A stretch of 64,000 bases of DNA from Thermocatellispora tengchongensis (lineage in GTDB: Bacteria; Actinomycetota; Actinomycetes; Streptosporangiales; Streptosporangiaceae). Numbering within the stretch: position 1 is the stretch's first letter; every line of letters starts with the position of its first letter. The notes under the pieces are model-generated. The model made no database searches, had not been told where the DNA came from, and was given only the letters and a program-made list of their open reading frames with translations. Positions 15,356 through 24,495 of this stretch are shown piece by piece. Made by a program: the position numbers and the translations under genes. Location: NCBI RefSeq assembly GCF_014202315.1, contig NZ_JACHGN010000006.1:1-64000 (forward strand), written 5' to 3'.

Positions 15356-16036
15356 TCAGGGGCGGGACTCCAGGTGGAGCTGGATGGCCTCCATGACCGC
15401 CCGCGGGGAGGCCGAGCGGGTGAAGGCGGCGACCACCACCTGCTCCTCGCCCTCGCGGTGCGGCTGCTCCAGGTGGCGGAAGGTCGCGATCACGTACTGG
15501 AGGGCGTGGTCGAGCGGGCCGAAGGGGTCGTAGGTGCCGCCCGCGCGCAGCCACCCGCGCAGGACCTGGTTGTGGGCCGCCACGACCGAGGCGGCCATGA
15601 GCTCGGCCCGCAGGCCGGCGTCGGGGGAGTCGCCCAGCCACTCGCCGATGAACTCGCGGAACAGCCGCTGGTAGCGGGCCACGCTGGCGATCTCGCGGGC
15701 GCGCAGCGCGGGCACCCGGCCGACCAGGCGGTAGCGGCGCAGCGACACCTCGGCGTCCTCGACGTAGTGCGCCAGCACGATGCGGACCGCGTCGGTCACC
15801 GCGACGATCGCGGTGCCGGCGGTCGAGGCGCGCAGCCGGGCGTCCACCCTGGCGAGCAGGGTGTCGTGGTCGGGGAAGATCGCGTCTTCCTTGGAGCGGT
15901 AGTAGCGGAAGAACGTGCTGCGGCTCACCCCCGCCCGCGCCGCGATGTCGTCGACCGTGGTCTCGTCGTAGCCGTTCTCGTCGAAGAGCGCGACGGCGGC
16001 TTCGGCGAGGCGGCGGCTGATGGGCGGTGTGGACAC
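15356..16036 (-). CDS. TetR-family repressor of the pcc operon
   Basis: A 226-residue TetR protein: helix-turn-helix at about 12-58 (TTVDDIAARAGVSRSTFFRYYRSKEDAIF) and a helical C-terminal domain. The GTG at 16036 is chosen because GGGGAG lies nine bases upstream; an upstream GTC/ATG-rich extension lacks support. The gene is divergent from propionyl-CoA carboxylase, with an ACTCAGT dyad between them. A TetR regulator, PccD, is known to repress pccBC in Saccharopolyspora erythraea in a comparable setting, so the same role is inferred. The effector is probably an acyl-CoA or related metabolite. Confidence 0.85.
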   Translation of the reverse strand: MSTPPISRRLAEAAVALFDENGYDETTVDDIAARAGVSRSTFFRYYRSKEDAIFPDHDTLLARVDARLRASTAGTAIVAVTDAVRIVLAHYVEDAEVSLRRYRLVGRVPALRAREIASVARYQRLFREFIGEWLGDSPDAGLRAELMAASVVAAHNQVLRGWLRAGGTYDPFGPLDHALQYVIATFRHLEQPHREGEEQVVVAAFTRSASPRAVMEAIQLHLESRP

Positions 16037-16078
16037 GTGGACATTCTCCCCGGACCAGGACTTGTTCCAGCCTACGGC

Positions 16079-16106
16079 ACTCAGTACCGTAATCATGAAA
16101 CTGAGT
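16079..16106. promoter_or_regulatory. ACTCAGT-N14-ACTGAGT operator
   Basis: ACTCAGT at 16079-16085 and ACTGAGT at 16100-16106 form a perfect 7-bp dyad with a 14-base spacer, extended on each side by a matching G/C. It lies 23 bases before the pccB start, between it and the TetR gene, the usual place for a TetR operator. Confidence 0.65.
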
Positions 16107-16128
16107 CCTACAGCGGATGTGGTGGTCG

Positions 16129-17679
16129 ATGGCATCGCACGGCACCGCGGGCACCCTCGCCCGCCTGAAGGAACGGGTGGACGAGGCGGTCCACGCGGGG
16201 GAGGCCCGCGCGGCGGCCAGGCAGCACCCCAAGGGCAGGCTCACCGCCCGCGAGCGGATCGGCCGCCTGCTCGACCCCGGCTCGTTCACCGAACTGGACG
16301 CCCTGGCCCGGCGCCGCACCGAGGGCGAGCGCGTCTACGGCGACGGCGTGGTCACCGGCCACGGGACGATCGGCGGCCGTCCGGTCTGCGTCTTCTCCCA
16401 GGACTTCAGCGTGTTCGGCGGCAGCCTCGGCGAGGTGTACGGCGAGAAGATCTGCAAGGTCATGGACCTCGCGGTGCGCAACGGGGTGCCGATCATCGGC
16501 ATCAACGAGGGGGCGGGCGCGCGCATCCAGGAGGGCGTGGTCTCCCTCGGCCTGTACGGCGAGATCTTCCGCCGCAACATCCGGGCCTCGGGCGTGATCC
16601 CGCAGATCTCGCTGATCATGGGCGCGTGCGCGGGCGGCCACGTCTACTCCCCGGCCCTGACCGACTTCACCATCATGGTGGACGAGTCCTCGCACATGTT
16701 CGTGACCGGCCCGGACGTGATCAAGACCGTCACCGGCGAGGACGTCACCTTCGAGGAGCTGGGCGGCGCGCGGGTGCACAACGGCCGCAGCGGCACCGCC
16801 CACTACCTCGCCGGCGACGAGAACGACGCGCTCGACTACGCGCGGGCGCTGCTGTCGTACCTGCCGCAGAACAACCTCGACGAGCCGCCGCACGCCGAGT
16901 TCGAGGCCGACCTGGAGCTCTCGGCGGAGGACCTGGCGCTGGACGCGCTGGTGCCCGACTCCCCGAACCAGCCCTACGACATGCACACCGTCATCGCCGC
17001 CCTGCTCGACGACGGCGAGTTCCTGGAGGTGCAGGCGCTGTTCGCGCCCAACATCCTGGTCGGCTTCGGCCGGATCGAGGGCCGCCCGGTCGGCGTGGTC
17101 GCCAACCAGCCGATGCGGCTGGCCGGCACGCTGGACATCGACGCCTCCGAGAAGGCCGCCCGGTTCGTCCGCACCTGCGATGCCTTCAACATCCCCGTGC
17201 TCACGCTCGTGGACGTGCCCGGTTTCCTCCCGGGCACCGAGCAGGAGTGGAACGGCATCATCCGCCGCGGCGCCAAGCTGCTGTACGCCTACGGCGAGGC
17301 CACCGTGCCGCTGGTCACGGTGATCACCCGCAAGGCGTACGGCGGGGCCTACGACGTGATGGGCTCCAAGCACCTGGGCGCGGACGTCAACCTGGCCTGG
17401 TCCACCGCCCAGATCGCGGTGATGGGCGCCCAGGGCGCGGTCAACATCCTGCACCGCAGGCGGCTGGCCGCGGCCGAGCGCCCCGACGAGCTGCGGGCCG
17501 AGCTGGTGCGTGAGTACGAGGACACCCTCGCCACGCCATACCTGGCGGCCGAGCGCGGCTACGTGGACGCCGTGATCGCCCCGAGCGAGACCAGGCGCGA
17601 GGTCGTCCGCGCGCTGCGGTTGCTGCGGGGCAAACGCGACGCCCTGCCGCCCAAGAAGCACGGGAACATCCCGCTGTGA
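16129..17679 (+). CDS. pccB: Propionyl-CoA carboxylase, carboxyltransferase (beta) subunit
   Basis: A 516-residue biotin-dependent carboxyltransferase. Both crotonase-like halves are present, with [18 protein letters not shown] near residue 130 and [13 protein letters not shown] near 365. Residue 409 ([11 protein letters not shown]) is the aspartate that corresponds to Asp422 of S. coelicolor PccB, which favours propionyl-CoA. The C-terminus KKHGNIPL is typical. The enzyme carboxylates propionyl-CoA to methylmalonyl-CoA with the biotin subunit encoded downstream. ATG at 16129 follows GGTGG; an ATG at 16117 would add four residues. Confidence 0.94.
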   Translation: MASHGTAGTLARLKERVDEAVHAGEARAAARQHPKGRLTARERIGRLLDPGSFTELDALARRRTEGERVYGDGVVTGHGTIGGRPVCVFSQDFSVFGGSLGEVYGEKICKVMDLAVRNGVPIIGINEGAGARIQEGVVSLGLYGEIFRRNIRASGVIPQISLIMGACAGGHVYSPALTDFTIMVDESSHMFVTGPDVIKTVTGEDVTFEELGGARVHNGRSGTAHYLAGDENDALDYARALLSYLPQNNLDEPPHAEFEADLELSAEDLALDALVPDSPNQPYDMHTVIAALLDDGEFLEVQALFAPNILVGFGRIEGRPVGVVANQPMRLAGTLDIDASEKAARFVRTCDAFNIPVLTLVDVPGFLPGTEQEWNGIIRRGAKLLYAYGEATVPLVTVITRKAYGGAYDVMGSKHLGADVNLAWSTAQIAVMGAQGAVNILHRRRLAAAERPDELRAELVREYEDTLATPYLAAERGYVDAVIAPSETRREVVRALRLLRGKRDALPPKKHGNIPL

Positions 17680-17696
17680 ACACCTGGAGGAGTCCT

Positions 17697-19478
17697 GTGA
17701 GCACGTCCCCGCGGAAAGTGCTGGTCGCCAACCGCGGCGAGATCGCCGTCCGCGTCATCCGCGCCTGCCGGGACGCCGGCATCGCCGCCGTGGCGGTGTA
17801 CGCCGACCAGGACCGCGACGCCCTGTTCGCCCGCATGGCGGACGAGGCGTACGCGCTGGGCGGCGCCACCCCCGGCGAGACCTACCTCGACATCGGCAAG
17901 ATCATCGAGGTGGCGGCGCGGTCGGGCGCGGATTCGGTCCACCCCGGCTACGGCTTCCTGGCCGAGAACGCCGCGTTCGCACAGGCCGTCATCGACGCCG
18001 GGCTGACCTGGATCGGCCCGCCGCCCGCGGCGATCACCGCGCTCGGTGACAAGGTCCAGGCCCGGCACATCGCGCAGCGCGTCGGCGCGCCCCTGGTCGC
18101 GGGCACCGCCGATCCCGTCGCCGGCGTGGACGAGGTGCTCGCCTTCGCCGAGCGGCACGGCCTGCCCATCGCGATCAAGGCGGCCTTCGGCGGCGGCGGG
18201 CGCGGCCTGAAGGTGGCCAGGACCCTGGAGGAGATCCCCGACCTGTACGACAGCGCCGTACGCGAGGCGGTGACCGCCTTCGGCCGCGGCGAGTGCTTCG
18301 TGGAGCGCTACCTGGACCGGCCCCGGCACGTGGAGACCCAGTGCCTGGCCGACACGCACGGCAACGTGGTCGTGGTCTCCACCCGCGACTGCTCGCTCCA
18401 GCGCCGGCACCAGAAGCTGGTGGAGGAGGCCCCGGCGCCGTTCCTGACCGCCGAGCAGGAGGCGCTGCTGCGCGAGAGCTCCAAGGCGATCCTGCGCGAG
18501 GCCGGCTACGTCGGCGCCGGAACCTGCGAGTTCCTGGTCGGCCAGGACGGCACGATCTCCTTCCTGGAGGTCAACACCCGCCTCCAGGTCGAGCATCCGG
18601 TCACCGAGGAGGTCACCGGCATCGACCTGGTCCGCGAGATGTTCCGCATCGCCGCCGGCGAGGAGCTGGGCTACGACGACCCCGAGCCCCGCGGCCACTC
18701 CATCGAGTTCCGGATCAACGCCGAGGACGCCGGACGCGGCTTCCTGCCCGCCCCCGGCACCATCACCCGCTGGCGGGCCCCCTCCGGCCCCGGCATCCGC
18801 CTGGACGCCGGCTACGAACAGGGCGAGACCGTGCCGGGCGCGTTCGACTCGCTGATCGCCAAGCTCGTCGTCACCGGGGCCAGCCGCGCCCAGGCGCTCG
18901 ACCGCGCCCGCCGGGCCCTGGCCGAGTTCGAGATCGACGGCATGCCGACCGTGCTCCCGTTCCACCGCGCCGTGGTGGCCGAGCCCGCCTTCACGGCCGA
19001 GCCCTTCGCCGTCCACACCCGCTGGATCGAGACCGAGTTCGACAACACCATCGCCCCCTACGAGGCCCAGCCCGCCGCCGAGGCCGCCGAAGCCGCCGGC
19101 GAGCGCGAGCGGATCACGGTGGAGGTCGGCGGCAAGCGGCTGGAGGTCGTGCTCCCCGCCGGCTTCGGCGCCCCGCGCGGCGGCGGCGCGAGCCGCACCC
19201 CGTCCGCGAGCCCCCGCAGGCGCGGCGGCGGGGGCGCCGCCAAGGCGGCGGCCGGCGGTGACTCCCTGGTCAGCCCGATGCAGGGCACCATCGTCAAGGT
19301 GCTGGTGTCCGACGGTGACGAGGTGGCCGCCGGCGACACCATCGTGGTCCTGGAGGCCATGAAGATGGAACAGCCGCTCACCGCGCACAAGGCGGGCACC
19401 GTGGTCGGCATGTCCGCCCAGGTGGGCGCGACCGTGGCCGCCGGCGCCGCCATCTGCGAGATCAAGGACCGCACCTGA
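17697..19478 (+). CDS. pccA: Acyl-CoA (propionyl-CoA) carboxylase alpha subunit, BC-BCCP
   Basis: A 593-residue two-domain protein. Biotin carboxylase occupies residues 5-450, with ATP-grasp signatures ([32 protein letters not shown]). A charged, low-complexity linker near 500-520 leads to the biotinyl domain with LEAMKMEQ, where Lys556 carries biotin. It starts at GTG 17697, 17 bases after pccB, with GGAGGAG as SD, so the two are one operon. The protein feeds carboxybiotin to PccB and may also serve other carboxyltransferases, as in many actinomycetes. A strong hairpin follows. Confidence 0.94.
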   Translation: MSTSPRKVLVANRGEIAVRVIRACRDAGIAAVAVYADQDRDALFARMADEAYALGGATPGETYLDIGKIIEVAARSGADSVHPGYGFLAENAAFAQAVIDAGLTWIGPPPAAITALGDKVQARHIAQRVGAPLVAGTADPVAGVDEVLAFAERHGLPIAIKAAFGGGGRGLKVARTLEEIPDLYDSAVREAVTAFGRGECFVERYLDRPRHVETQCLADTHGNVVVVSTRDCSLQRRHQKLVEEAPAPFLTAEQEALLRESSKAILREAGYVGAGTCEFLVGQDGTISFLEVNTRLQVEHPVTEEVTGIDLVREMFRIAAGEELGYDDPEPRGHSIEFRINAEDAGRGFLPAPGTITRWRAPSGPGIRLDAGYEQGETVPGAFDSLIAKLVVTGASRAQALDRARRALAEFEIDGMPTVLPFHRAVVAEPAFTAEPFAVHTRWIETEFDNTIAPYEAQPAAEAAEAAGERERITVEVGGKRLEVVLPAGFGAPRGGGASRTPSASPRRRGGGGAAKAAAGGDSLVSPMQGTIVKVLVSDGDEVAAGDTIVVLEAMKMEQPLTAHKAGTVVGMSAQVGATVAAGAAICEIKDRT

Positions 19479-19489
19479 CCTGAGCTCCC

Positions 19490-19524
19490 GTGCCGTTCCC
19501 CCGGCGCCCCCGGGGGAACGGCAC
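19490..19524 (+). terminator. Terminator hairpin after the pcc operon
   Basis: A perfect 15-bp stem (GTGCCGTTCCCCCGG at 19490-19504 with its complement at 19510-19524) closes a 5-base loop 12 bases after the pccA stop. No U tract follows. It lies before the convergent DinB-like gene and may work in both directions. Confidence 0.75.
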
Positions 19525-19553
19525 GGCCCGGCCCCGAACGTCACGTACGCGGG

Positions 19554-20096
19554 TCAGCCGGTACCGGCGTGCTGCCGTGCTCCGCGCAGCACCCGCAGCA
19601 GGCCGATCTCGGCGACGTTCTTGGTGAGCTCGACGTTCAGCCACCCGGCCACCGCGCCCAGGGTCTGCCCCTCGCCCCACGGGAGCCCCGCGGTCCGCTC
19701 GGTGGAGTCCAGGTCGCGGTCACCCAGCCCGGCCAGGGCCGCACGCCAGTCGTCGTGCAGCCCGCGCAGCCAGGCGACCGCGCCCGCCGCGCCGCCCGGC
19801 CAGGTGATCTCCTCGCGCGGCGGGGCGCCGGTGCCGAAGCAGTGGCCGAGGGTGGTCGTCCACCAGTACCCCATGTGCCAGGTCACCCAGCCGATGGACA
19901 CCGCGGGCACCGGGTCGGGCTCGGGCACCTCCCAGTCGGCCACCCAGCGGCCCGCGGCGCCGGGCCGTACGCTCCAGCAGTACGCCGCGGGCTCCCACAG
20001 GCAGGCGGCGTCGTCCAGGTCCCCCGCGTGGTACTCGAACAGGGCCCACGCGATGTCGAGCTGCCGGAGCAGCAGATCCACTCGTCCTACGGTCAC
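19554..20096 (-). CDS. DinB-superfamily protein
   Basis: A 180-residue four-helix-bundle protein of the DinB/YfiT type. It has the helix-1 pattern LLLRQLDIAWALFEYH, the central WVTWHMGYWWTTTLGH segment with candidate metal-ligand histidines, and a terminal VAGWLNVELTKNVAEIGLLR helix. Members are metal-dependent proteins, some being mycothiol- or bacillithiol-dependent enzymes; most are uncharacterised. The start is GTG with a weak SD. It stands alone between the pcc operon and the rhamnosidase. Confidence 0.8.
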   Translation of the reverse strand: MTVGRVDLLLRQLDIAWALFEYHAGDLDDAACLWEPAAYCWSVRPGAAGRWVADWEVPEPDPVPAVSIGWVTWHMGYWWTTTLGHCFGTGAPPREEITWPGGAAGAVAWLRGLHDDWRAALAGLGDRDLDSTERTAGLPWGEGQTLGAVAGWLNVELTKNVAEIGLLRVLRGARQHAGTG

Positions 20097-20139
20097 CGCG
20101 GGAGTCTGGCAGGCGGCGCGAGGCCGCCGCCAGCGGTTT

Positions 20140-22710
20140 TCACCCCGTGGCCGTGGCGGTGAAGGTGTGCGTGCCCGCGCCCACCTCCTGGACGGCCGCC
20201 CCGGGCAGGTCCACCTCGGCGGTGGCGCCCGGCGGCACGGTGGCGGTGACGGTGAGCGTGTCGCCGTCCCTGGCCCAGGAGACCGACGCGGGCCCGTACG
20301 GCGTGTCCAGGCGGGCCGAGGCGTGCGTCAGGTCCCCGCCCGGCCGGGGCGCGATCCGCAGGCGGCGGTAGCCGCGGGCCGCGGGCGCGAGCCCGGCCAC
20401 CGTCCGGTGCAGGAAGTCGGCCACCGCGCCCAGGGCGTAGTGGTTGAAGGAGGTCATCTCGCCGGGGTTGATCGAGCCGTCGGGCAGCATGCTGTCCCAG
20501 CGCTCCCAGATCGTGGTGGCGCCCATGGTCACGGGATACAGCCAGGACGGGAGGTTGCGCTGGGTGAGCAGCTTGTACGCCGTCTCGTACGCGCCCACCG
20601 AGGCCAGCGCGTCGCAGATCAGCGGCGTCCCGACGAAGCCGGTGGCGATGCGGTGGTCGTCGGCCGCGACCAGCTCGACCAGGCGGCGGCCCGCCCGCTC
20701 GCGCTGGGCCGGCGTCTCCAGCAGGTCCAGGGTCAGGGCCAGGGCGTAGGCGGTCTGGGTGTCGCAGGCCAGCCGCCCCGACGGCGTGACGAACTCGCGC
20801 CGGAACGCCGCGCGCACCTCGCCGGCCAGCGCCGCGTACCGCTCGGCGTCGGCGTCGTGGCCGAGCAGGGCCGCGGTCTCGGCCAGGACCCGGGCGCTCC
20901 AGGCGTGGTAGGCGGTGGCGACCAGCACGTGGTCGGTGCGCGCCTTGCCGGGCTCGTCCGGGGGAGCGGCCGGGTCGAGCCAGTCGCCGAACTGGAAGCC
21001 CTCGTCCCACAGGTGGTCCTCGCCCGCGATGGAGGCGACCTGGTCCACCCACGCCTTCATGCTCGGGTACTGCGCGCGCAGCAGGCCGAGGTCGCCGAAG
21101 CGCTGGTAGAGCGTCCAGGGCACCAGCACCGCGGCGTCGCCCCAGGCGGCGGTGGGGGAGACCCCGAACACCAGCGGCACCCAGGGCACGTAGTGCGGCA
21201 CGGTGCCGTGTTCGGCCTGCTCGGCGGCGAGGTCGGCGAGCCAGGACGCCAGCGGGCCCGCGCAGTCGTACAGGAAGGCCGCGGCCGGGGCGAAGACCTG
21301 GATGTCGCCGGTCCAGCCCAGGCGCTCGTCACGCTGCGGGCAGTCGGTGGGCAGGTCCACGAAGTTGCCGCGCATGCTCCACACCACGTTGTCGTGCAGC
21401 TTGGTCAGCAGCGGGTCGGAGCAGGTGAACTCGCCGGTGCGGCGCATGTCGGTGTGGCAGACCACGGCCCGGACGTCGGCCGGGTCCAGCTCGCCGGGCC
21501 AGCCGTCGATCTGGGCGTAGCGGAAGCCGTGCGTGGTGAAGCGCGGCTCCCACTCCTCCGGTTCGCCGTCGCCGCGCAGGGTGTACCGGTCCAGCGCGGC
21601 GGCCTGGCGCAGCGGGCGCAGGGCCAGGGCGCCGTCCTCCAGGACCTCGGCGTGGCGCAGGGTGACGGTGTGCCCGGCGGGGCCCTGCACCCGGATGCGC
21701 AGGCGGCCGGCGATGTTCTGGCCGAAGTCGAGGATCGTCTCCCCGGACGGGCCGGTCAGCACCTCGGCGGGGGCGATCGTCTCGACGCGGCGCACCGGCG
21801 GGCCGGTCGGCGCGACGAGCACGGCCGGGTCGTGCGGCAGGTCGTCGGCGGGCAGCCAGGACGCGTCGTCGAAGCCGGGCCGCGACCACCCGGCCGGCAG
21901 CAGGCGGGCGTCGTGCTTCTCGCCGTCGTACAGGCTCGCCGCCGTGACCGGGCCGGGGGCGCAGCGCCAGCTCCCGTCGGTGACGACCAGGTCGGTCGTG
22001 CCGTCGGCGTAGGTGATCTCCAGTTGCGCGATCAGCGCGGTGCGGTCGCCGTAGAGGTTCGTCTTGCCGGACAGGAAGCCGATGCGGCCCCGGTACCAGC
22101 CGTCGGCCAGCGTGGCGCCGATGGCGTTGCCGCCCTCGCGCAGCAGGGCGGTGACGTCGTGGGTGCGGTAGCGCAGCCGGTGGTGGTAGCTGGTCCAGCC
22201 GGGGGCGAGCACGTCGTCGCCGACGACCTGGCCGTTGATCTCGGTCTCGTGCAGGCCGTGGGCGGTGACGTACAGGCGGGCGCTCGCCACCGGGCCGCGT
22301 ACGGTGAACTCCCGGCGCAGCAGCGGCGCGGGACCGTCGGGCACGCCCAGCAGCTCCAGCGGCGGCGCCGCCGCGCCCGCCCGCCAGTCGGCCGGGTCCA
22401 GCAGGCCCGCCTCGGCCCAGGACCAGGGGCTCCAGTCGCTGGCCGAGCCGTCGTGGCCGTGGACCCGCACCCGCGCGCCGCGCCGCTCGCGCGAGCGCAG
22501 CTCCGCCCCGGGCCAGGGCACGAGCACCGAGCGGTCCGACTCGACGGGACCGGTCGCGGTCCCGTCACTCAGCTCGATCTCGTACGCCCGCTGCGTCCAG
22601 CCGGGTATGTCGGTGACGACCGTCCAGGACAGGCGGGGCGCGCGCTCGCCGATGCCGATCGGATCGCGGTGGTGCTCGAAGACGGGGGTTTCGACGCGCA
22701 GGTTGGTCAC
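20140..22710 (-). CDS. Alpha-L-rhamnosidase, GH78
   Basis: An 856-residue protein without a signal peptide, so probably cytosolic. It shows the GH78 order: N-terminal Ig-like domains to about residue 330, a concanavalin-like beta domain (TILDFGQNIAGRLRI), and the (alpha/alpha)6 catalytic barrel with TDCPQRDERLGWTGD and WDEGFQFGDW, the acidic catalytic segments. A terminal beta domain closes it. It removes terminal alpha-L-rhamnose from glycosides. It is the last gene of an operon with a sugar-binding protein and two permeases, 19 bases after the second permease, so imported rhamnosides are the likely substrate. The start is GTG with GAGGAGC upstream. Confidence 0.93.
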   Translation of the reverse strand: MTNLRVETPVFEHHRDPIGIGERAPRLSWTVVTDIPGWTQRAYEIELSDGTATGPVESDRSVLVPWPGAELRSRERRGARVRVHGHDGSASDWSPWSWAEAGLLDPADWRAGAAAPPLELLGVPDGPAPLLRREFTVRGPVASARLYVTAHGLHETEINGQVVGDDVLAPGWTSYHHRLRYRTHDVTALLREGGNAIGATLADGWYRGRIGFLSGKTNLYGDRTALIAQLEITYADGTTDLVVTDGSWRCAPGPVTAASLYDGEKHDARLLPAGWSRPGFDDASWLPADDLPHDPAVLVAPTGPPVRRVETIAPAEVLTGPSGETILDFGQNIAGRLRIRVQGPAGHTVTLRHAEVLEDGALALRPLRQAAALDRYTLRGDGEPEEWEPRFTTHGFRYAQIDGWPGELDPADVRAVVCHTDMRRTGEFTCSDPLLTKLHDNVVWSMRGNFVDLPTDCPQRDERLGWTGDIQVFAPAAAFLYDCAGPLASWLADLAAEQAEHGTVPHYVPWVPLVFGVSPTAAWGDAAVLVPWTLYQRFGDLGLLRAQYPSMKAWVDQVASIAGEDHLWDEGFQFGDWLDPAAPPDEPGKARTDHVLVATAYHAWSARVLAETAALLGHDADAERYAALAGEVRAAFRREFVTPSGRLACDTQTAYALALTLDLLETPAQRERAGRRLVELVAADDHRIATGFVGTPLICDALASVGAYETAYKLLTQRNLPSWLYPVTMGATTIWERWDSMLPDGSINPGEMTSFNHYALGAVADFLHRTVAGLAPAARGYRRLRIAPRPGGDLTHASARLDTPYGPASVSWARDGDTLTVTATVPPGATAEVDLPGAAVQEVGAGTHTFTATATG

Positions 22711-22729
22711 GGGCGCGATGCTCCTCGGG

Positions 22730-23557
22730 TCAGCCCTTGATGGCGCCGGCGGTCATGCCGGCGACGATCTTGCGGTTGAAGAAGACGAACAGCAGCAGCG
22801 GCGGGATCGTGATCAGCACGATGTCCATGAACAGCAGGTTCCACTGCGTGTTGTACTGGCTCTGGAAGTTGTACAGGGTGACCTGCACCGTGGCGTTGTC
22901 GTCGCCGGGCAGGAAGTACAGCGGGTTGACGAAGTCGTTGAAGATGGCCACCGCGCTGGTCAGGATCACGGTGATCGTCACCGGGCGCAGCAGCGGGAAG
23001 ATCACCCGGAAGAACAGGCGCATGCCGCCGCAGCCGTCGATCATCGCCGCCTCGTCCAGCTCGCGCGGGATCGCCGCGATGAACGCGCGGAACAGCAGCA
23101 CGGCGTACGACAGGCCGAAGGCGACCTCGACCAGGATCAGGCCGGGCATCGTCTTGAACAGGCCGAGCGCCTGGAGCAGCCAGATGGTGGGCACGATCGC
23201 GGGCGGGATGATCAGCCCGGACAGCACCAGGAAGTTGGCCACCGAGCCGATCCTCCCGGCGCGGCGCTGCAGCACGAACGCGGCCATCGCCGCGAAGACG
23301 ACGATCAGCGCGACCGACACGACGGTGAGGATCGTGCTGTTGAGGTAGGCGCGCAGCAGCACGAAGTCGCGCGCCTCGATCACCTCGGTGAAGTTCTGCA
23401 CGATCCGCCACTCGGTGGGCCAGGAGAAGTCCAGGTCGGTGGCCTGCTTCTCGTTCTTCACCGCGGTGAGCAGCATGAACGCGAACGGGACCAGGAAGAT
23501 CACCGTGGCCGCGGCCAGTGCGACCGCCTCCGCGCCGAACCTTCTCACTGCCCTCAT
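22730..23557 (-). CDS. Carbohydrate ABC permease, MalG type
   Basis: A 275-residue permease with six helices and the EAA loop ELDEAAMIDGCGGMRLFFRVIFPLLRP reduced to its conserved core (EAAMIDG...PLLRP) that docks on the ATPase. The final residues NRKIVAGMTAGAIKG are typical of MalG/UgpE proteins. The ATG overlaps the stop of the upstream permease gene (ATGA), so the two are translationally coupled. No ATPase gene is in the operon. Confidence 0.93.
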   Translation of the reverse strand: MRAVRRFGAEAVALAAATVIFLVPFAFMLLTAVKNEKQATDLDFSWPTEWRIVQNFTEVIEARDFVLLRAYLNSTILTVVSVALIVVFAAMAAFVLQRRAGRIGSVANFLVLSGLIIPPAIVPTIWLLQALGLFKTMPGLILVEVAFGLSYAVLLFRAFIAAIPRELDEAAMIDGCGGMRLFFRVIFPLLRPVTITVILTSAVAIFNDFVNPLYFLPGDDNATVQVTLYNFQSQYNTQWNLLFMDIVLITIPPLLLFVFFNRKIVAGMTAGAIKG

Positions 23558-24495
23558 AGCGCGGCCTGCCTTTTGCCGAGGAAGTAGTTGAGCGGCACCA
23601 CGATCGCGGTGACGACGAGGAACAGCAGCACGTTGCCCGCGGTGGACAGGCCGTAGAAGCCGGCCTGGTACTGCTTGTAGATGATCGAGGCGATGGTGTC
23701 GCTGGTGAAGCCGGGGCCGCCGCGGGTCATCGTCCAGATCAGGTCGAAGGTGCGCAGGCCGCCGATGAACGACAGGATGATCACCGAGTAGGTGGCCGGC
23801 CAGCTCAGCGGCAGCGTGACGTGGCGGAAGCGGTGCCAGGCGTTGCCGCCGTCCACCGCGACCGCCTGGTAGTAGTCCTGCGGGATCGACAGGATGCCGG
23901 CGATGTAGATCACGGTGGCGATGCCCACGCCCTTCCACACGTCCACCAGCGCCACCGACAGCAGCGCGGTGGTGGCGTCGCCGAGCCAGTCGCGCCCGTC
24001 GATGCCGACCAGGCCCAGCGCCTGGTTGACCAGGCCGGTGTCCGGCTTGAGCAGCACGCTGAAGGTGATGCCGACCGCGACCGTGGAGACCAGCACCGGG
24101 AAGAACACCACCGAGCGCAGGAAGCCGCGCAGCCGCAGCTTCGAGGTCAGCAGCACGCCGAGCAGCAGCCCGAGCACGACCTTCAGGCCGCTGGTGACGA
24201 CCGCGTAGACCAGTGTGTTCTGGAAGCCGATGCGCAGGTTCTGCTCGGCCAGGAAGTCGCGGAAGTTCTGCAGCCCGACGAAGGTGCTGTCGAACAGGGT
24301 CCAGCGGGTCAGGGCGAAGTAGAACGCCATCACCGTCGGCACCAGGAAGATCACCAGGTAGACGACCGCGGCCGGCAGGTACAGCGCGTACGGGTAGGCG
24401 GAACGCGGCCTGCCGTCGGCGCGGGCGCGCGCGTGCCGCTTGCCGGGGACGACGCCGGGCCCGGTGCGGGGCCCAGCGTGCTGCTTGGTCACCAC
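23554..24495 (-). CDS. Carbohydrate ABC permease, MalF type
   Basis: A 313-residue permease with a basic N-terminus, six or seven helices and the EAA motif QAVAVDGGNAWHRFRHVTLP. It pairs with the MalG-type permease encoded next. The start lies in GTGGTGA at the end of the binding-protein gene: GTG at 24495, or GTG at 24492, which would give an exact 4-base overlap with the stop. It is part of the LacI-controlled rhamnoside operon. Confidence 0.92.
   Translation of the reverse strand: MVTKQHAGPRTGPGVVPGKRHARARADGRPRSAYPYALYLPAAVVYLVIFLVPTVMAFYFALTRWTLFDSTFVGLQNFRDFLAEQNLRIGFQNTLVYAVVTSGLKVVLGLLLGVLLTSKLRLRGFLRSVVFFPVLVSTVAVGITFSVLLKPDTGLVNQALGLVGIDGRDWLGDATTALLSVALVDVWKGVGIATVIYIAGILSIPQDYYQAVAVDGGNAWHRFRHVTLPLSWPATYSVIILSFIGGLRTFDLIWTMTRGGPGFTSDTIASIIYKQYQAGFYGLSTAGNVLLFLVVTAIVVPLNYFLGKRQAAL

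Noticed and set aside
16129-19478. Carboxylase operon as the start of a polyketide gene cluster
   Set aside because: There is no polyketide synthase, tailoring or resistance gene nearby. The TetR-pccB-pccA layout is that of primary propionyl-CoA metabolism.
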